Below, in pieces: positions 1 through 5,459 of a stretch of DNA of 8,319 nt. The notes under the pieces are model-generated. The model was not told where the DNA came from and ran no database searches. It saw only the letters and a program-made list of their open reading frames with translations. Numbering within the stretch: the first letter of the stretch is position 1; each line of letters begins with the position of its first letter. This DNA comes from an uncultured Actinomycetes bacterium (GTDB lineage Bacteria > Actinomycetota > Actinomycetes > Nanopelagicales > Nanopelagicaceae): assembly GCA_903827345.1 (NCBI GenBank), contig CAIKID010000006.1, positions 1-8,319 of the forward strand, written 5' to 3'. The position numbers were made by a program, and so were the translations under genes.

Positions 1-1
1 C

Positions 2-1339
2 ACCCTCTCCTGGCAGATTACGGTCGCCTCTTTACTACTGCTTCCGCTCTTCTTGATCCCTACCAAGTGGGTCGGAAAGAAGATCCAGCGATTGACCCTC
101 GCCTCCTTCAATTTGAATGCGGAGATGGCTTCGACCATGACCGAGCGATTTAACGTCTCGGGGGCGCTCTTGGTCACTCTCTACGGTGAGCCAAAGAAAG
201 AGCACGAGACATTTCGCCTCAAAGCACGGCGCGTGGCTGATATCGGAATTCAAACTGCCATGCTCAATCGCATCTTCTTCATGACCATAACGACAATTGC
301 TGCGATTGCTACGGCACTCGCCTACGGCATAGGTGGACACCTCGCGATTTCCGGTGCAATAACTGTCGGCTCAATGCTAGCAATCACCACCTTGCTTGCA
401 CGTTTATATGGACCACTGACATCGCTCTCCAATGTCCGCGTTGATGTGATGACCTCCCTCGTCTCTTTCGAGCGTGTCTTTGAAGTTCTCGATCTACAGC
501 CGATGGTGCAAGATCAAGAGGGTGCAGCGCCGATTAGCTCTGCTCGCCCCGCAATTGAATTTGATCATGTTCAATTCGCCTATCCCAAGGCAAGCGAAAT
601 TTCGCTCGCCTCATTAGAGCTAGCGGCGAAGAAGGAGATGGTCGATTCTGGCGTTGTGCTTCAAGATATTTCATTCATCTGCGAGCCAGGAACATTTACC
701 GCGATTGTGGGTCCGTCAGGTGCAGGCAAGAGCACGATCTCTGGACTAGTCCCGCGGCTTTACGATGTCACGCACGGCGCGATCAAGGTCGATGGCGTAG
801 ATATCCGAGAAATTACATTGAACTCTTTGCGCAATGAAATCGGAGTCGTTACGCAAGATTCTCACATGTTCCATGACACCATCGAGGCGAACTTACGTTA
901 CGCCAAGTCCGATGCGACGATGGCAGAAATTCAAAGTGCTTGTGAAGCAGCGCAGATCTGGGCTTTTATCGAAACTCTGCCAAACGGTTTGGATACCGTT
1001 GTGGGAGAGCGTGGGCACCGATTAAGTGGCGGTGAAAAGCAACGGCTTGCCATTGCGCGTCTTCTTCTCAAAGCTCCAAGTATCGTCATTCTCGATGAAG
1101 CCACAGCCCATTTAGATTCAGAGAACGAGGCGCTTGTTCAATCTGCTCTTGAGGTAGCCCTTAAGGGACGGACCAGCATCGTGATCGCGCATAGGTTGTC
1201 CACGATCCAAAAAGCGGACCAAATTTTAGTTCTGGAATCGGGTCGAGTTGTGGAGCGCGGAACTCACGAATATCTCGTTGGATTGCACGGCCTTTACTTC
1301 GATCTCTATCAACGTCAGGTACTTAATACCGCGCTTTAA
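2..1339 (+). CDS. ABC exporter half-transporter (permease fused to ATPase), 5'-truncated
   Basis: This is the C-terminal part of an ATP-driven exporter subunit of the type IV (MsbA-like) fold, which works as a dimer in the cytoplasmic membrane. The frame is open from base 2, so the real start lies upstream; the TTG at 53 is only the first possible start inside the window. Of the 445 visible codons, the first part carries the end of one membrane helix, a cytoplasmic loop and two further helices (about residues 75-97 and 100-125, numbering from the TTG). The nucleotide-binding domain is complete: Walker A GPSGAGKST at 220-228, Q-loop Q268, signature LSGGEKQR from 324, Walker B ILDEAT from 346 and the switch histidine in IAHRLS at 380. 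About 20 extra residues between the A-loop FAYP and the first strand before Walker A look typical, from memory, of an actinobacterial exporter family. The substrate cannot be told. The stop overlaps the convergent DUF3099 gene. Confidence 0.93.
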   Translation, partial: TLSWQITVASLLLLPLFLIPTKWVGKKIQRLTLASFNLNAEMASTMTERFNVSGALLVTLYGEPKKEHETFRLKARRVADIGIQTAMLNRIFFMTITTIAAIATALAYGIGGHLAISGAITVGSMLAITTLLARLYGPLTSLSNVRVDVMTSLVSFERVFEVLDLQPMVQDQEGAAPISSARPAIEFDHVQFAYPKASEISLASLELAAKKEMVDSGVVLQDISFICEPGTFTAIVGPSGAGKSTISGLVPRLYDVTHGAIKVDGVDIREITLNSLRNEIGVVTQDSHMFHDTIEANLRYAKSDATMAEIQSACEAAQIWAFIETLPNGLDTVVGERGHRLSGGEKQRLAIARLLLKAPSIVILDEATAHLDSENEALVQSALEVALKGRTSIVIAHRLSTIQKADQILVLESGRVVERGTHEYLVGLHGLYFDLYQRQVLNTAL

Positions 1340-1635
1340 CCTTCGGTAATTTGACGGCGCTGGTTATTCATAATGGCGTTCTTTCCCGTGATCGTCTCGC
1401 GTCCGGCATTGGCGATAACCACGGCGATATAGGGCAGAAAGACCGCCCCTGCCATTGCAAACCAGCGGTAAGGATTTGGCAGAAATATGGTTGATATAAA
1501 GCATGCAGTTCTCACCATCATCGAAACGAAATATCGACGTTGTCTACCGCGCTGCTCTTGCGAAAGCGCCTCCTGAGCGTTGGTTATCACGATTGCAGCT
1601 GTTTTTTGCGGCGATCGATCATTTCTGCGGAGCAT
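1336..1635 (-). CDS. DUF3099 family small membrane protein
   Basis: A 99-residue protein resembling the actinobacterial DUF3099 family, whose function is unknown. A short N-terminal cytoplasmic part contains ITNAQEALSQEQRGRQRRY (about 17-35), the kind of conserved ITxAxxxLSxxxRxRQRRY stretch I associate with this family. Two hydrophobic segments follow, at about 36-52 and 58-76, ending in PYIAVVIANAGRE, and then a polar tail. The ATG at 1635 is preferred because a -10-like TAGGCT lies exactly 6 nt upstream, as expected for a leaderless message, and no Shine-Dalgarno sequence is visible. A GTG at codon 16 is an alternative start, since the conserved region begins just after it. The gene is divergent from fabG, and its stop codon overlaps that of the ABC exporter gene on the other strand. 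Confidence 0.85.
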   Translation of the reverse strand: MLRRNDRSPQKTAAIVITNAQEALSQEQRGRQRRYFVSMMVRTACFISTIFLPNPYRWFAMAGAVFLPYIAVVIANAGRETITGKNAIMNNQRRQITEG

Positions 1636-1641
1636 TGGATA

Positions 1642-1647
1642 AGCCTA
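1642..1647 (-). promoter_or_regulatory. Putative -10 box of a leaderless promoter for the DUF3099 gene
   Basis: TAGGCT on the minus strand fits the TANNNT pattern of actinobacterial -10 boxes. Six bases separate it from the ATG, so transcription should start at or next to the start codon. No convincing -35 element is visible. Confidence 0.4.
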
Positions 1648-1695
1648 TGGCAGGGATTCCCTCCGCGCCTCTTTTAAGTACGCATGAGTAGTGGT

Positions 1696-1701
1696 TAATC
1701 T
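1696..1701 (+). promoter_or_regulatory. Putative -10 box of a leaderless promoter for fabG-fabI
   Basis: TAATCT fits TANNNT and ends 6 bases before the fabG ATG at 1708. No Shine-Dalgarno sequence precedes that ATG, so a leaderless transcript is likely. The -35 region is not recognisable; the nearest AT-rich stretch is TTTTAA at 1672-1677. The 72-bp gap (1636-1707) is shared with the divergent DUF3099 promoter. Confidence 0.5.
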
Positions 1702-1707
1702 GCTCTC

Positions 1708-2430
1708 ATGACGCAAACGCAGAACGCCCCTCGGATCGTATTTGTAACAGGTGGTAATCGAGGGATCGGACTCTCCATTGCTAGGGCCTTCGCCGCTGAT
1801 GGAGATTTAGTAATCGTCTCTTATCGATCGGGAGAAGCTCCTGAAGGATTGGTAGGCGTCCAGATGGATGTCACCTCCCAGGAGAGCGTCAAGGAGGCGT
1901 TCACTCAGATTGAAGAGAAGTACGGTTCGGTTGATGTGCTTGTAGCAAACGCGGGCATAACTCGCGATGGACTGACCATGCGCATGAGCGATGAGGATTT
2001 CACCGCAGTTGTTGAAACCAACCTGACGGGAGCCTTTAGAAGTGCGCAGCGGGCGATCTCTCCGATGATGAAAAAGCGCAGTGGTCGGGTCATATTCATT
2101 GGATCGGTAGTTGGAATGCTAGGTTCTGCTGGTCAGGTCAACTATGCCGCTACAAAGAGTGGTCTTATTGGGATGGCAAGAGCGTTAGCGCGTGAGTATG
2201 GCTCTCGGGGACTGACATTCAATGTCATTGCACCAGGTTTTGTAGAAACAGATATGACTGCAGAGCTCAGTGATACCTTACGAGAGAAATATGTAGCTTC
2301 GATTCCATTAGGGCGTTTTTGCACGCCAGATGAGGTTGCATCAGTTGTTAAATTTATCGCCTCACCAGAGGCGAGTTACATGACAGGCGCGCTAATTCCG
2401 GTCGACGGAGGAATGGGGATGGGCCACTAA
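1708..2430 (+). CDS. fabG: 3-oxoacyl-ACP reductase FabG (MabA-like)
   Basis: This NADPH-dependent enzyme reduces 3-oxoacyl-ACP to 3-hydroxyacyl-ACP in the cytoplasmic type II fatty acid synthase. At 240 residues it has the usual length of a classical short-chain dehydrogenase/reductase. The cofactor motif TGGNRGIG is at 14-21 and NAG at 81-83. The catalytic set is complete: N105, S133 in IGSVVG, Y146 and K150 in NYAATKSG. The PGFVETDM segment (about 176-183) and the C-terminal SYMTGALIPVDGGM are typical of FabG. The ATG at 1708 is chosen because the conserved fold begins about 9 residues later and a -10 box lies 6 nt upstream. Its stop TAA shares one base with the fabI start, so the two are an operon, in the same order as mycobacterial mabA-inhA. 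Other SDRs are alternatives, but adjacency to fabI supports FabG. Confidence 0.96.
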   Translation: MTQTQNAPRIVFVTGGNRGIGLSIARAFAADGDLVIVSYRSGEAPEGLVGVQMDVTSQESVKEAFTQIEEKYGSVDVLVANAGITRDGLTMRMSDEDFTAVVETNLTGAFRSAQRAISPMMKKRSGRVIFIGSVVGMLGSAGQVNYAATKSGLIGMARALAREYGSRGLTFNVIAPGFVETDMTAELSDTLREKYVASIPLGRFCTPDEVASVVKFIASPEASYMTGALIPVDGGMGMGH

Positions 2431-3200
2431 TGGCACTACTAACCGGCAAGAACATCTTGGTAACAGGAGTTCTGACAGATGGTTCGATCGCATTTCATAT
2501 TGCAAAGTTGGCCCAAGAAGAGGGCGCGAACGTTGTTCTAACCGGATTTGGGCGAGGACTAAGTTTGACCACTCGTATCGCTGGGCGTTTGCCTCATCCC
2601 GCACCGGTTATTGAACTCGATGTCACTAATCCCGAACATCTGGCGGCACTCTCTTCTGAAGTGAAAAAACATGTCCCTCATCTCGATGGAGTCGTGCATT
2701 CAATCGGTTTTGCTCCACAGGCGGCGCTGGGCGGAAACTTTCTCAATACTGAGTGGGAAGATGTTGCGATCGCGGTACACACCTCGACTTTTTCCTATAA
2801 GTCACTTGCCGTTGCAGTGCGAGATCTTTATCCAGCTTCCGGCGCAAGTATCGTTGGGCTGACATTCGATGCCACGGTGGCCTGGCCAAAGTATGACTGG
2901 ATGGGTGTGGCTAAAGCGGGGCTGGAATCAGCGAACCGCTATTTAGCCCGCGATCTGGGCAAAGAGAATATTCGCGTGAATCTCATCGCGGCCGGCCCCA
3001 TCACGACCATTGCCGCAAAGTCGATCCCAGGCTTTGAAGAGTTTGAAAATGTCTGGAATTCCCGATCGCCTTTGAGTTGGGATTTCGGCGATCCTGAGCC
3101 TGCCGCTCGCGGCGCTATCGCACTTCTCTCGGATTGGTTCCCCAAGACCACTGGCGAGATCATCCATGTAGACGGGGGAGTTCACGCAGTCGGGGGCTAA
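2430..3200 (+). CDS. fabI: Enoyl-ACP reductase FabI (InhA-like)
   Basis: This NADH-dependent enzyme carries out the last step of each fatty acid elongation cycle, reducing trans-2-enoyl-ACP. The 256-residue protein matches the InhA/FabI branch of the SDR fold. It shows [15 protein letters not shown] at 11-25 (the divergent nucleotide-binding motif), a DV pair at 64-65, VHSIGF at 89-94, and Y155 and K162 in the YxxMxxxK catalytic motif. F146 matches InhA F149; S91 and I20 match InhA S94 and I21, positions known for isoniazid resistance in mycobacteria. The substrate-binding loop (about 190-216) is clearly shorter than in mycobacterial InhA, which suggests ordinary chain lengths rather than mycolic acid precursors (inference). 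The ATG overlaps the fabG stop by one base, and the only GGAGG (2407-2411) is too far upstream to act as a normal ribosome binding site. Translational coupling to fabG is therefore likely. Confidence 0.96.
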   Translation: MALLTGKNILVTGVLTDGSIAFHIAKLAQEEGANVVLTGFGRGLSLTTRIAGRLPHPAPVIELDVTNPEHLAALSSEVKKHVPHLDGVVHSIGFAPQAALGGNFLNTEWEDVAIAVHTSTFSYKSLAVAVRDLYPASGASIVGLTFDATVAWPKYDWMGVAKAGLESANRYLARDLGKENIRVNLIAAGPITTIAAKSIPGFEEFENVWNSRSPLSWDFGDPEPAARGAIALLSDWFPKTTGEIIHVDGGVHAVGG

Positions 3201-3233
3201 TCGACCGATTTCGTCCTTTTACTTGCCTCGGGG

Positions 3234-3239
3234 TATCCT
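3234..3239 (+). promoter_or_regulatory. infC: Putative -10 box upstream of the infC leader
   Basis: TATCCT fits the -10 pattern and lies 33 bp after the fabI stop. Transcription would start near 3246 and give a leader of about 137 nt before the infC start. No good -35 element stands at 16-18 bp, so this is tentative. No clear terminator is visible between fabI and this point, so read-through from fabG-fabI is possible. Confidence 0.35.
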
Positions 3240-3245
3240 TGGGCC

Positions 3246-3382
3246 ATCAAGTGGAGTTTGTCGCTCCCACCTCATCGGCCTCGGCTGATTGGTCAAGAAC
3301 CTGCTCACCTCAATGGTGGGTCTATTTTTGTGCGACTCATCTCTCCTTGCGAAATTCTATTTTTTTCTTGAGAGGAAGAGTT
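3246..3382 (+). promoter_or_regulatory. Structured 5' leader of the infC cluster, candidate attenuator
   Basis: This untranslated region can form three consecutive hairpins. P1 pairs 3251-3256 (GTGGAG) with 3264-3270 (CTCCCAC), with one bulged C. P2 pairs 3274-3279 (ATCGGC) with 3284-3289 (GCTGAT) around a CTCG loop, including one G-U pair. P3 pairs 3304-3309 with 3315-3320 and is followed by a T-tract. Alternatively 3266-3271 (CCCACC) can pair perfectly with 3315-3320 (GGTGGG), enclosing P2 and excluding both P1 and P3. Such mutually exclusive folds are the hallmark of attenuators. infC-rpmI-rplT operons are controlled by L20 in Firmicutes and Proteobacteria; I do not see a clear L20-leader consensus here. 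Pairings were found by eye and not computed. Confidence 0.45.
3304..3329 (+). terminator. Candidate intrinsic terminator hairpin inside the infC leader
   Basis: A 6-bp stem (CTCACC with GGTGGG, one wobble pair) closes a 5-base loop TCAAT and is followed by TCTATTTTT. It is short for a terminator but correctly ordered. It lies upstream of the infC ribosome binding site, where conditional termination would control the whole cluster. Confidence 0.35.
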
Positions 3383-3385
3383 ATC
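3371..3385 (+). promoter_or_regulatory. infC: Ribosome binding site and AUC start codon of infC
   Basis: The purine-rich AGAGGAAGAG (3371-3380) contains GAGG ending 7 nt before the ATC at 3383-3385. The in-frame TTG at 3368 lies before this Shine-Dalgarno sequence and the ATT at 3359 has none, so neither explains it. From memory, the protein reading after the ATC ([11 protein letters not shown]) matches the N-terminus of actinobacterial IF3. A non-canonical start is known for infC in E. coli (AUU), where it allows IF3 to repress its own synthesis. Confidence 0.75.
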
Positions 3386-4009
3386 AGCGCTGAACAAAGA
3401 ATCAACGATCGGATCCGAGCCTCGGAAGTTCGTCTGATTGGTTTTTCTGGTGAACAAGTCGGAATCGTCACTACTTCAATTGCCCTTGAAATGGCAGAAG
3501 AGGTAGGCCTCGATCTCGTCGAAATTTCACCGGATGCCAAGCCACCCGTTTGCAAGATCATGGATTTCGGAAAGTATAAGTACGAGATCGCACAGAAGGC
3601 GCGGGAAGCCAGGCAGAACCAGACCCACATAGTGGTCAAAGAGATTCGTTTTGGATTGAAGATTGAACCTCATGACTATGAGACGAAGAAAGCTCACATA
3701 GAGCGCTTCCTCAAAGGCGGAGACAAGGTGAAGGTAACCGTTCAATTTAAGGGAAGAGAGCAGACTCGTCCAGAGATGGGCTACCGATTGCTAATGAAAC
3801 TTTCGGAGGAGATTGCGGAGTTCGGCTTTGTGGAGTTTGCTCCAAAGAAGGAAGGCAAGAGCATGACGATGGTCTTGGGTCCGGTTCTGAAGAAGAGCCA
3901 GGCAGTTAAGAAGCCAGCGTCAAAGCCAGTCACTCCTTCAAAGAAGACGGTTGATGCCGTCGAAGAGGTTGTACCCGAAGTTTTAGAGACAGAAGAAGTT
4001 TCCCAGTAA
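3383..4009 (+). CDS. infC: Translation initiation factor IF-3
   Basis: IF3 binds the 30S subunit, prevents early joining of 50S and checks the start codon-initiator tRNA pairing. The 208-residue product begins [11 protein letters not shown] after the atypical ATC start. The N-terminal domain (about 1-70) includes [14 protein letters not shown] and the [15 protein letters not shown] signature (about 54-68). A basic linker helix ([10 protein letters not shown]) follows, then the C-terminal domain (about 80-172) with [12 protein letters not shown], the [14 protein letters not shown] ribosome-contact region and MTMVLGP. Residues from about 173 form a Lys/Pro-rich then acidic tail, an extension like those of other actinobacterial IF3 proteins. 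The frame is open upstream as far as 3134, inside fabI, so automatic callers may choose a much too early start. rpmI follows after 39 bp. Confidence 0.95.
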   Translation: MSAEQRINDRIRASEVRLIGFSGEQVGIVTTSIALEMAEEVGLDLVEISPDAKPPVCKIMDFGKYKYEIAQKAREARQNQTHIVVKEIRFGLKIEPHDYETKKAHIERFLKGGDKVKVTVQFKGREQTRPEMGYRLLMKLSEEIAEFGFVEFAPKKEGKSMTMVLGPVLKKSQAVKKPASKPVTPSKKTVDAVEEVVPEVLETEEVSQ

Positions 4010-4036
4010 TTATCTCGAGATCCAATAAGTACCCAC

Positions 4037-4042
4037 AGGAGG
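4037..4042 (+). promoter_or_regulatory. rpmI: Strong ribosome binding site deciding the GTG start of rpmI
   Basis: AGGAGG ends 6 nt before the GTG at 4049. An ATG at 4044 is only one base away from it and opens a frame of five codons, so the GTG is the real start. Confidence 0.85.
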
Positions 4043-4048
4043 TATGAA

Positions 4049-4246
4049 GTGCCAAAGATGAAAACCCATAGCGGGGCTAAGAAGACATTCCGTCTGACTG
4101 GCACCGGCAAGATCATGCACAAGCGCGCTGGTAAGCGCCACCTTCTCGAACATAAATCTTCGCGCGTTACTCGCCGTTTGAGTGGCGAAGTAGCCGGTAA
4201 TAAAACCGTAACAATGACAGCCAAGCGCATGCTCGGTTTGAAGTAA
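4049..4246 (+). CDS. rpmI: 50S ribosomal protein L35 (bL35)
   Basis: A small, very basic protein of the large ribosomal subunit; its 65 residues are the usual length. The N-terminal [20 protein letters not shown], the [20 protein letters not shown] core and the C-terminal VKRMLG-like end (AKRMLGLK) are the family signature. It starts with GTG behind a near-perfect AGGAGG. It lies between infC and rplT, the conserved infC-rpmI-rplT order. Its stop codon overlaps the AAGGAG ribosome binding site of rplT (4245-4250), so the two are tightly linked in translation. Confidence 0.98.
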   Translation: MPKMKTHSGAKKTFRLTGTGKIMHKRAGKRHLLEHKSSRVTRRLSGEVAGNKTVTMTAKRMLGLK

Positions 4247-4257
4247 GGAGCAGGTAA

Positions 4258-4620
4258 ATGGCTAGAGTAAAACGCGGCGTCCACGCCGCCAAGAAGCGTC
4301 GTACAACTCTCGAACGCACCGCTGGTTACCGCGGTCAACGTTCCCGCCTTTTCACAAAGGCTAAGGAGCAGCTCACTCACAGTATGGTCTACGCCTTCGA
4401 TCACCGTAAGGATAAGAAGGGCGACTTCCGCCAGCTCTGGATTCAGCGCATTAACGCTGGTTCTCGTGCACATGGACTGACCTACAATCGCTTCATCCAA
4501 GGCCTCAAGGCCGCAGAGATCGAAGTCGACCGTCGCGTTCTCTCGGAGATGGCAACCAATGATCCTGCTGCATTTGCAGCTCTGGTTGAAATCGCCCGCC
4601 AGCACGTTATAACTGCGTAA
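4258..4620 (+). CDS. rplT: 50S ribosomal protein L20 (bL20)
   Basis: L20 binds 23S rRNA early and is needed for assembly of the large subunit. In several bacteria it also represses its own operon through the leader or intergenic RNA. The 120-residue protein has the expected basic N-terminal tail ([20 protein letters not shown]), the [16 protein letters not shown] helix, [18 protein letters not shown] at about 50-67 and the C-terminal globular part ending [13 protein letters not shown]. The start ATG has AAGGAG 7 nt upstream, overlapping the rpmI stop. A methyltransferase gene begins 9 nt after its stop. Whether L20 acts on the infC leader here is not shown by the sequence. Confidence 0.98.
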   Translation: MARVKRGVHAAKKRRTTLERTAGYRGQRSRLFTKAKEQLTHSMVYAFDHRKDKKGDFRQLWIQRINAGSRAHGLTYNRFIQGLKAAEIEVDRRVLSEMATNDPAAFAALVEIARQHVITA

Positions 4621-4629
4621 CACATCGCT

Positions 4630-5433
4630 TTGTCGCACGCACCTATTACGAGCCTTCATTCCCCCCATGTGGAGCGAGTGAAGGCTCTTTTGGGTCCTCG
4701 GGGCAAAAAGATCCGCAATCTGGAGCGAATATTTGTAGCCGATGGTTTGCAATCGCTGCGCAGCGCATTGATCCCACATATTGCCACCGCTCCCAAGATA
4801 GAGATGCTCTACCTCACCGATACCGGTCTTGAGAAACTCCGTTTGGAATTTGCACAGGAGATACTCGATCGCTACGAAGTCATTATGGTTACCGATCAAG
4901 TTATGAACGAAATGACCGATACCCAATCTCCGCAGGGCATATTGGCTCTCTGCAAATATTTGCCCACAGATCTCTCGCGATTTGCAGATCTCTCGTTAAA
5001 GAGGGTCGCTTACTTCTGGCAGATTCAAGATCCGGGTAATGCTGGAACTGCTATCAGAACTGCTGATGCCTGTGGATTTGACCTAGTGATCTTTAGCGAT
5101 CAAAGCGTTGATATCTATAGCCCGAAAGTAGTCCGCTCAACTGCAGGATCACTCTGGAATATTCCGGTGATAGACGATGTCCCACTAGATATGCTCGAAG
5201 AATTTTCCTATGAACGTCATCTGGCGCTCGTTGCCCTCGATGGCACATCTGAGCTACGTCTAGAAGAGATAGATAAATCCGAACCAACCGTGCTCGTCTT
5301 TGGTAATGAGGGGCGTGGATTGCCAGAGCTTGCCCCGGCTTTCCAGAACATCTCAATTCCTATGCGCGGCCACGCCGAAAGCTTCAATGTGGCTAGCGCC
5401 GCTGCCATTTCCATGTATTTCCTCTCTAACTAA
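4630..5433 (+). CDS. SpoU/TrmH-family RNA 2'-O-methyltransferase
   Basis: This is a knotted SPOUT methyltransferase that transfers methyl from S-adenosylmethionine to a ribose 2'-OH, most likely in 23S rRNA. The 267-residue product has an N-terminal substrate-binding domain (about 1-105) with VADGLQSLRSAL at 36-47 and the TDTQSPQGILAL linker at 97-108. The SPOUT domain shows motif I DPGNAGTAIRTAD (134-146), motif II FGNEGRGL (224-231) and motif III IPMRGHAESFNVASAAAIS (243-261), which make the knot and cofactor pocket; R143 and N253 are the expected conserved residues. The start is taken as TTG at 4630, only 9 nt after rplT; no Shine-Dalgarno sequence is visible, so coupling to rplT is likely. 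As I recall, Mycobacterium tsnR occupies the same position between rplT and pheS. The exact nucleotide modified cannot be told. Confidence 0.92.
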   Translation: MSHAPITSLHSPHVERVKALLGPRGKKIRNLERIFVADGLQSLRSALIPHIATAPKIEMLYLTDTGLEKLRLEFAQEILDRYEVIMVTDQVMNEMTDTQSPQGILALCKYLPTDLSRFADLSLKRVAYFWQIQDPGNAGTAIRTADACGFDLVIFSDQSVDIYSPKVVRSTAGSLWNIPVIDDVPLDMLEEFSYERHLALVALDGTSELRLEEIDKSEPTVLVFGNEGRGLPELAPAFQNISIPMRGHAESFNVASAAAISMYFLSN

Positions 5434-5445
5434 CTCGGTTTTTAG

Positions 5446-5451
5446 TAAGAT
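5446..5451 (+). promoter_or_regulatory. pheS: Putative -10 box of a pheS promoter
   Basis: TAAGAT fits the -10 pattern and ends 8 nt before the pheS ATG. No Shine-Dalgarno sequence stands before that ATG, so a leaderless or nearly leaderless pheST transcript is likely, in addition to read-through from infC. No clear -35 box is seen. Confidence 0.45.
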
Positions 5452-5459
5452 CCCATCTC

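Noticed and set aside
1503..1691. A 62-codon plus-strand frame opposite the DUF3099 gene
   Set aside because: It is antisense to a recognisable family member, with no ribosome binding site and no conserved motif.
2939..3185. Two overlapping minus-strand frames of 74 and 80 codons in fabI
   Set aside because: They are antisense to a strongly conserved enzyme, with no promoter, ribosome binding site or recognisable motif.
3301..3330. Possible T-box element because the leader precedes a cluster containing pheST and has a GGTGGG stretch
   Set aside because: The conserved T-box sequence and the long specifier stem are absent; GGTGGG alone is not enough.
3351..3367. Second T-tract (seven T at 3360-3366) as a terminator
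   Set aside because: No stable hairpin can be drawn directly upstream; it may instead be an unstructured U-rich stretch before the infC ribosome binding site.
3134..3382. N-terminal extension of infC as a longer coding region
   Set aside because: It overlaps the end of fabI, its residues do not resemble IF3, and the ribosome binding site and the conserved N-terminus both indicate a start at 3383.
3781..4926. A 381-residue open frame on the minus strand opposite infC, rpmI, rplT and the methyltransferase
   Set aside because: It lies opposite four well-recognised genes, spans their intergenic gaps, has no recognisable domain and is rich in Cys and His as expected from the complement of basic ribosomal genes. 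It is a chance frame.
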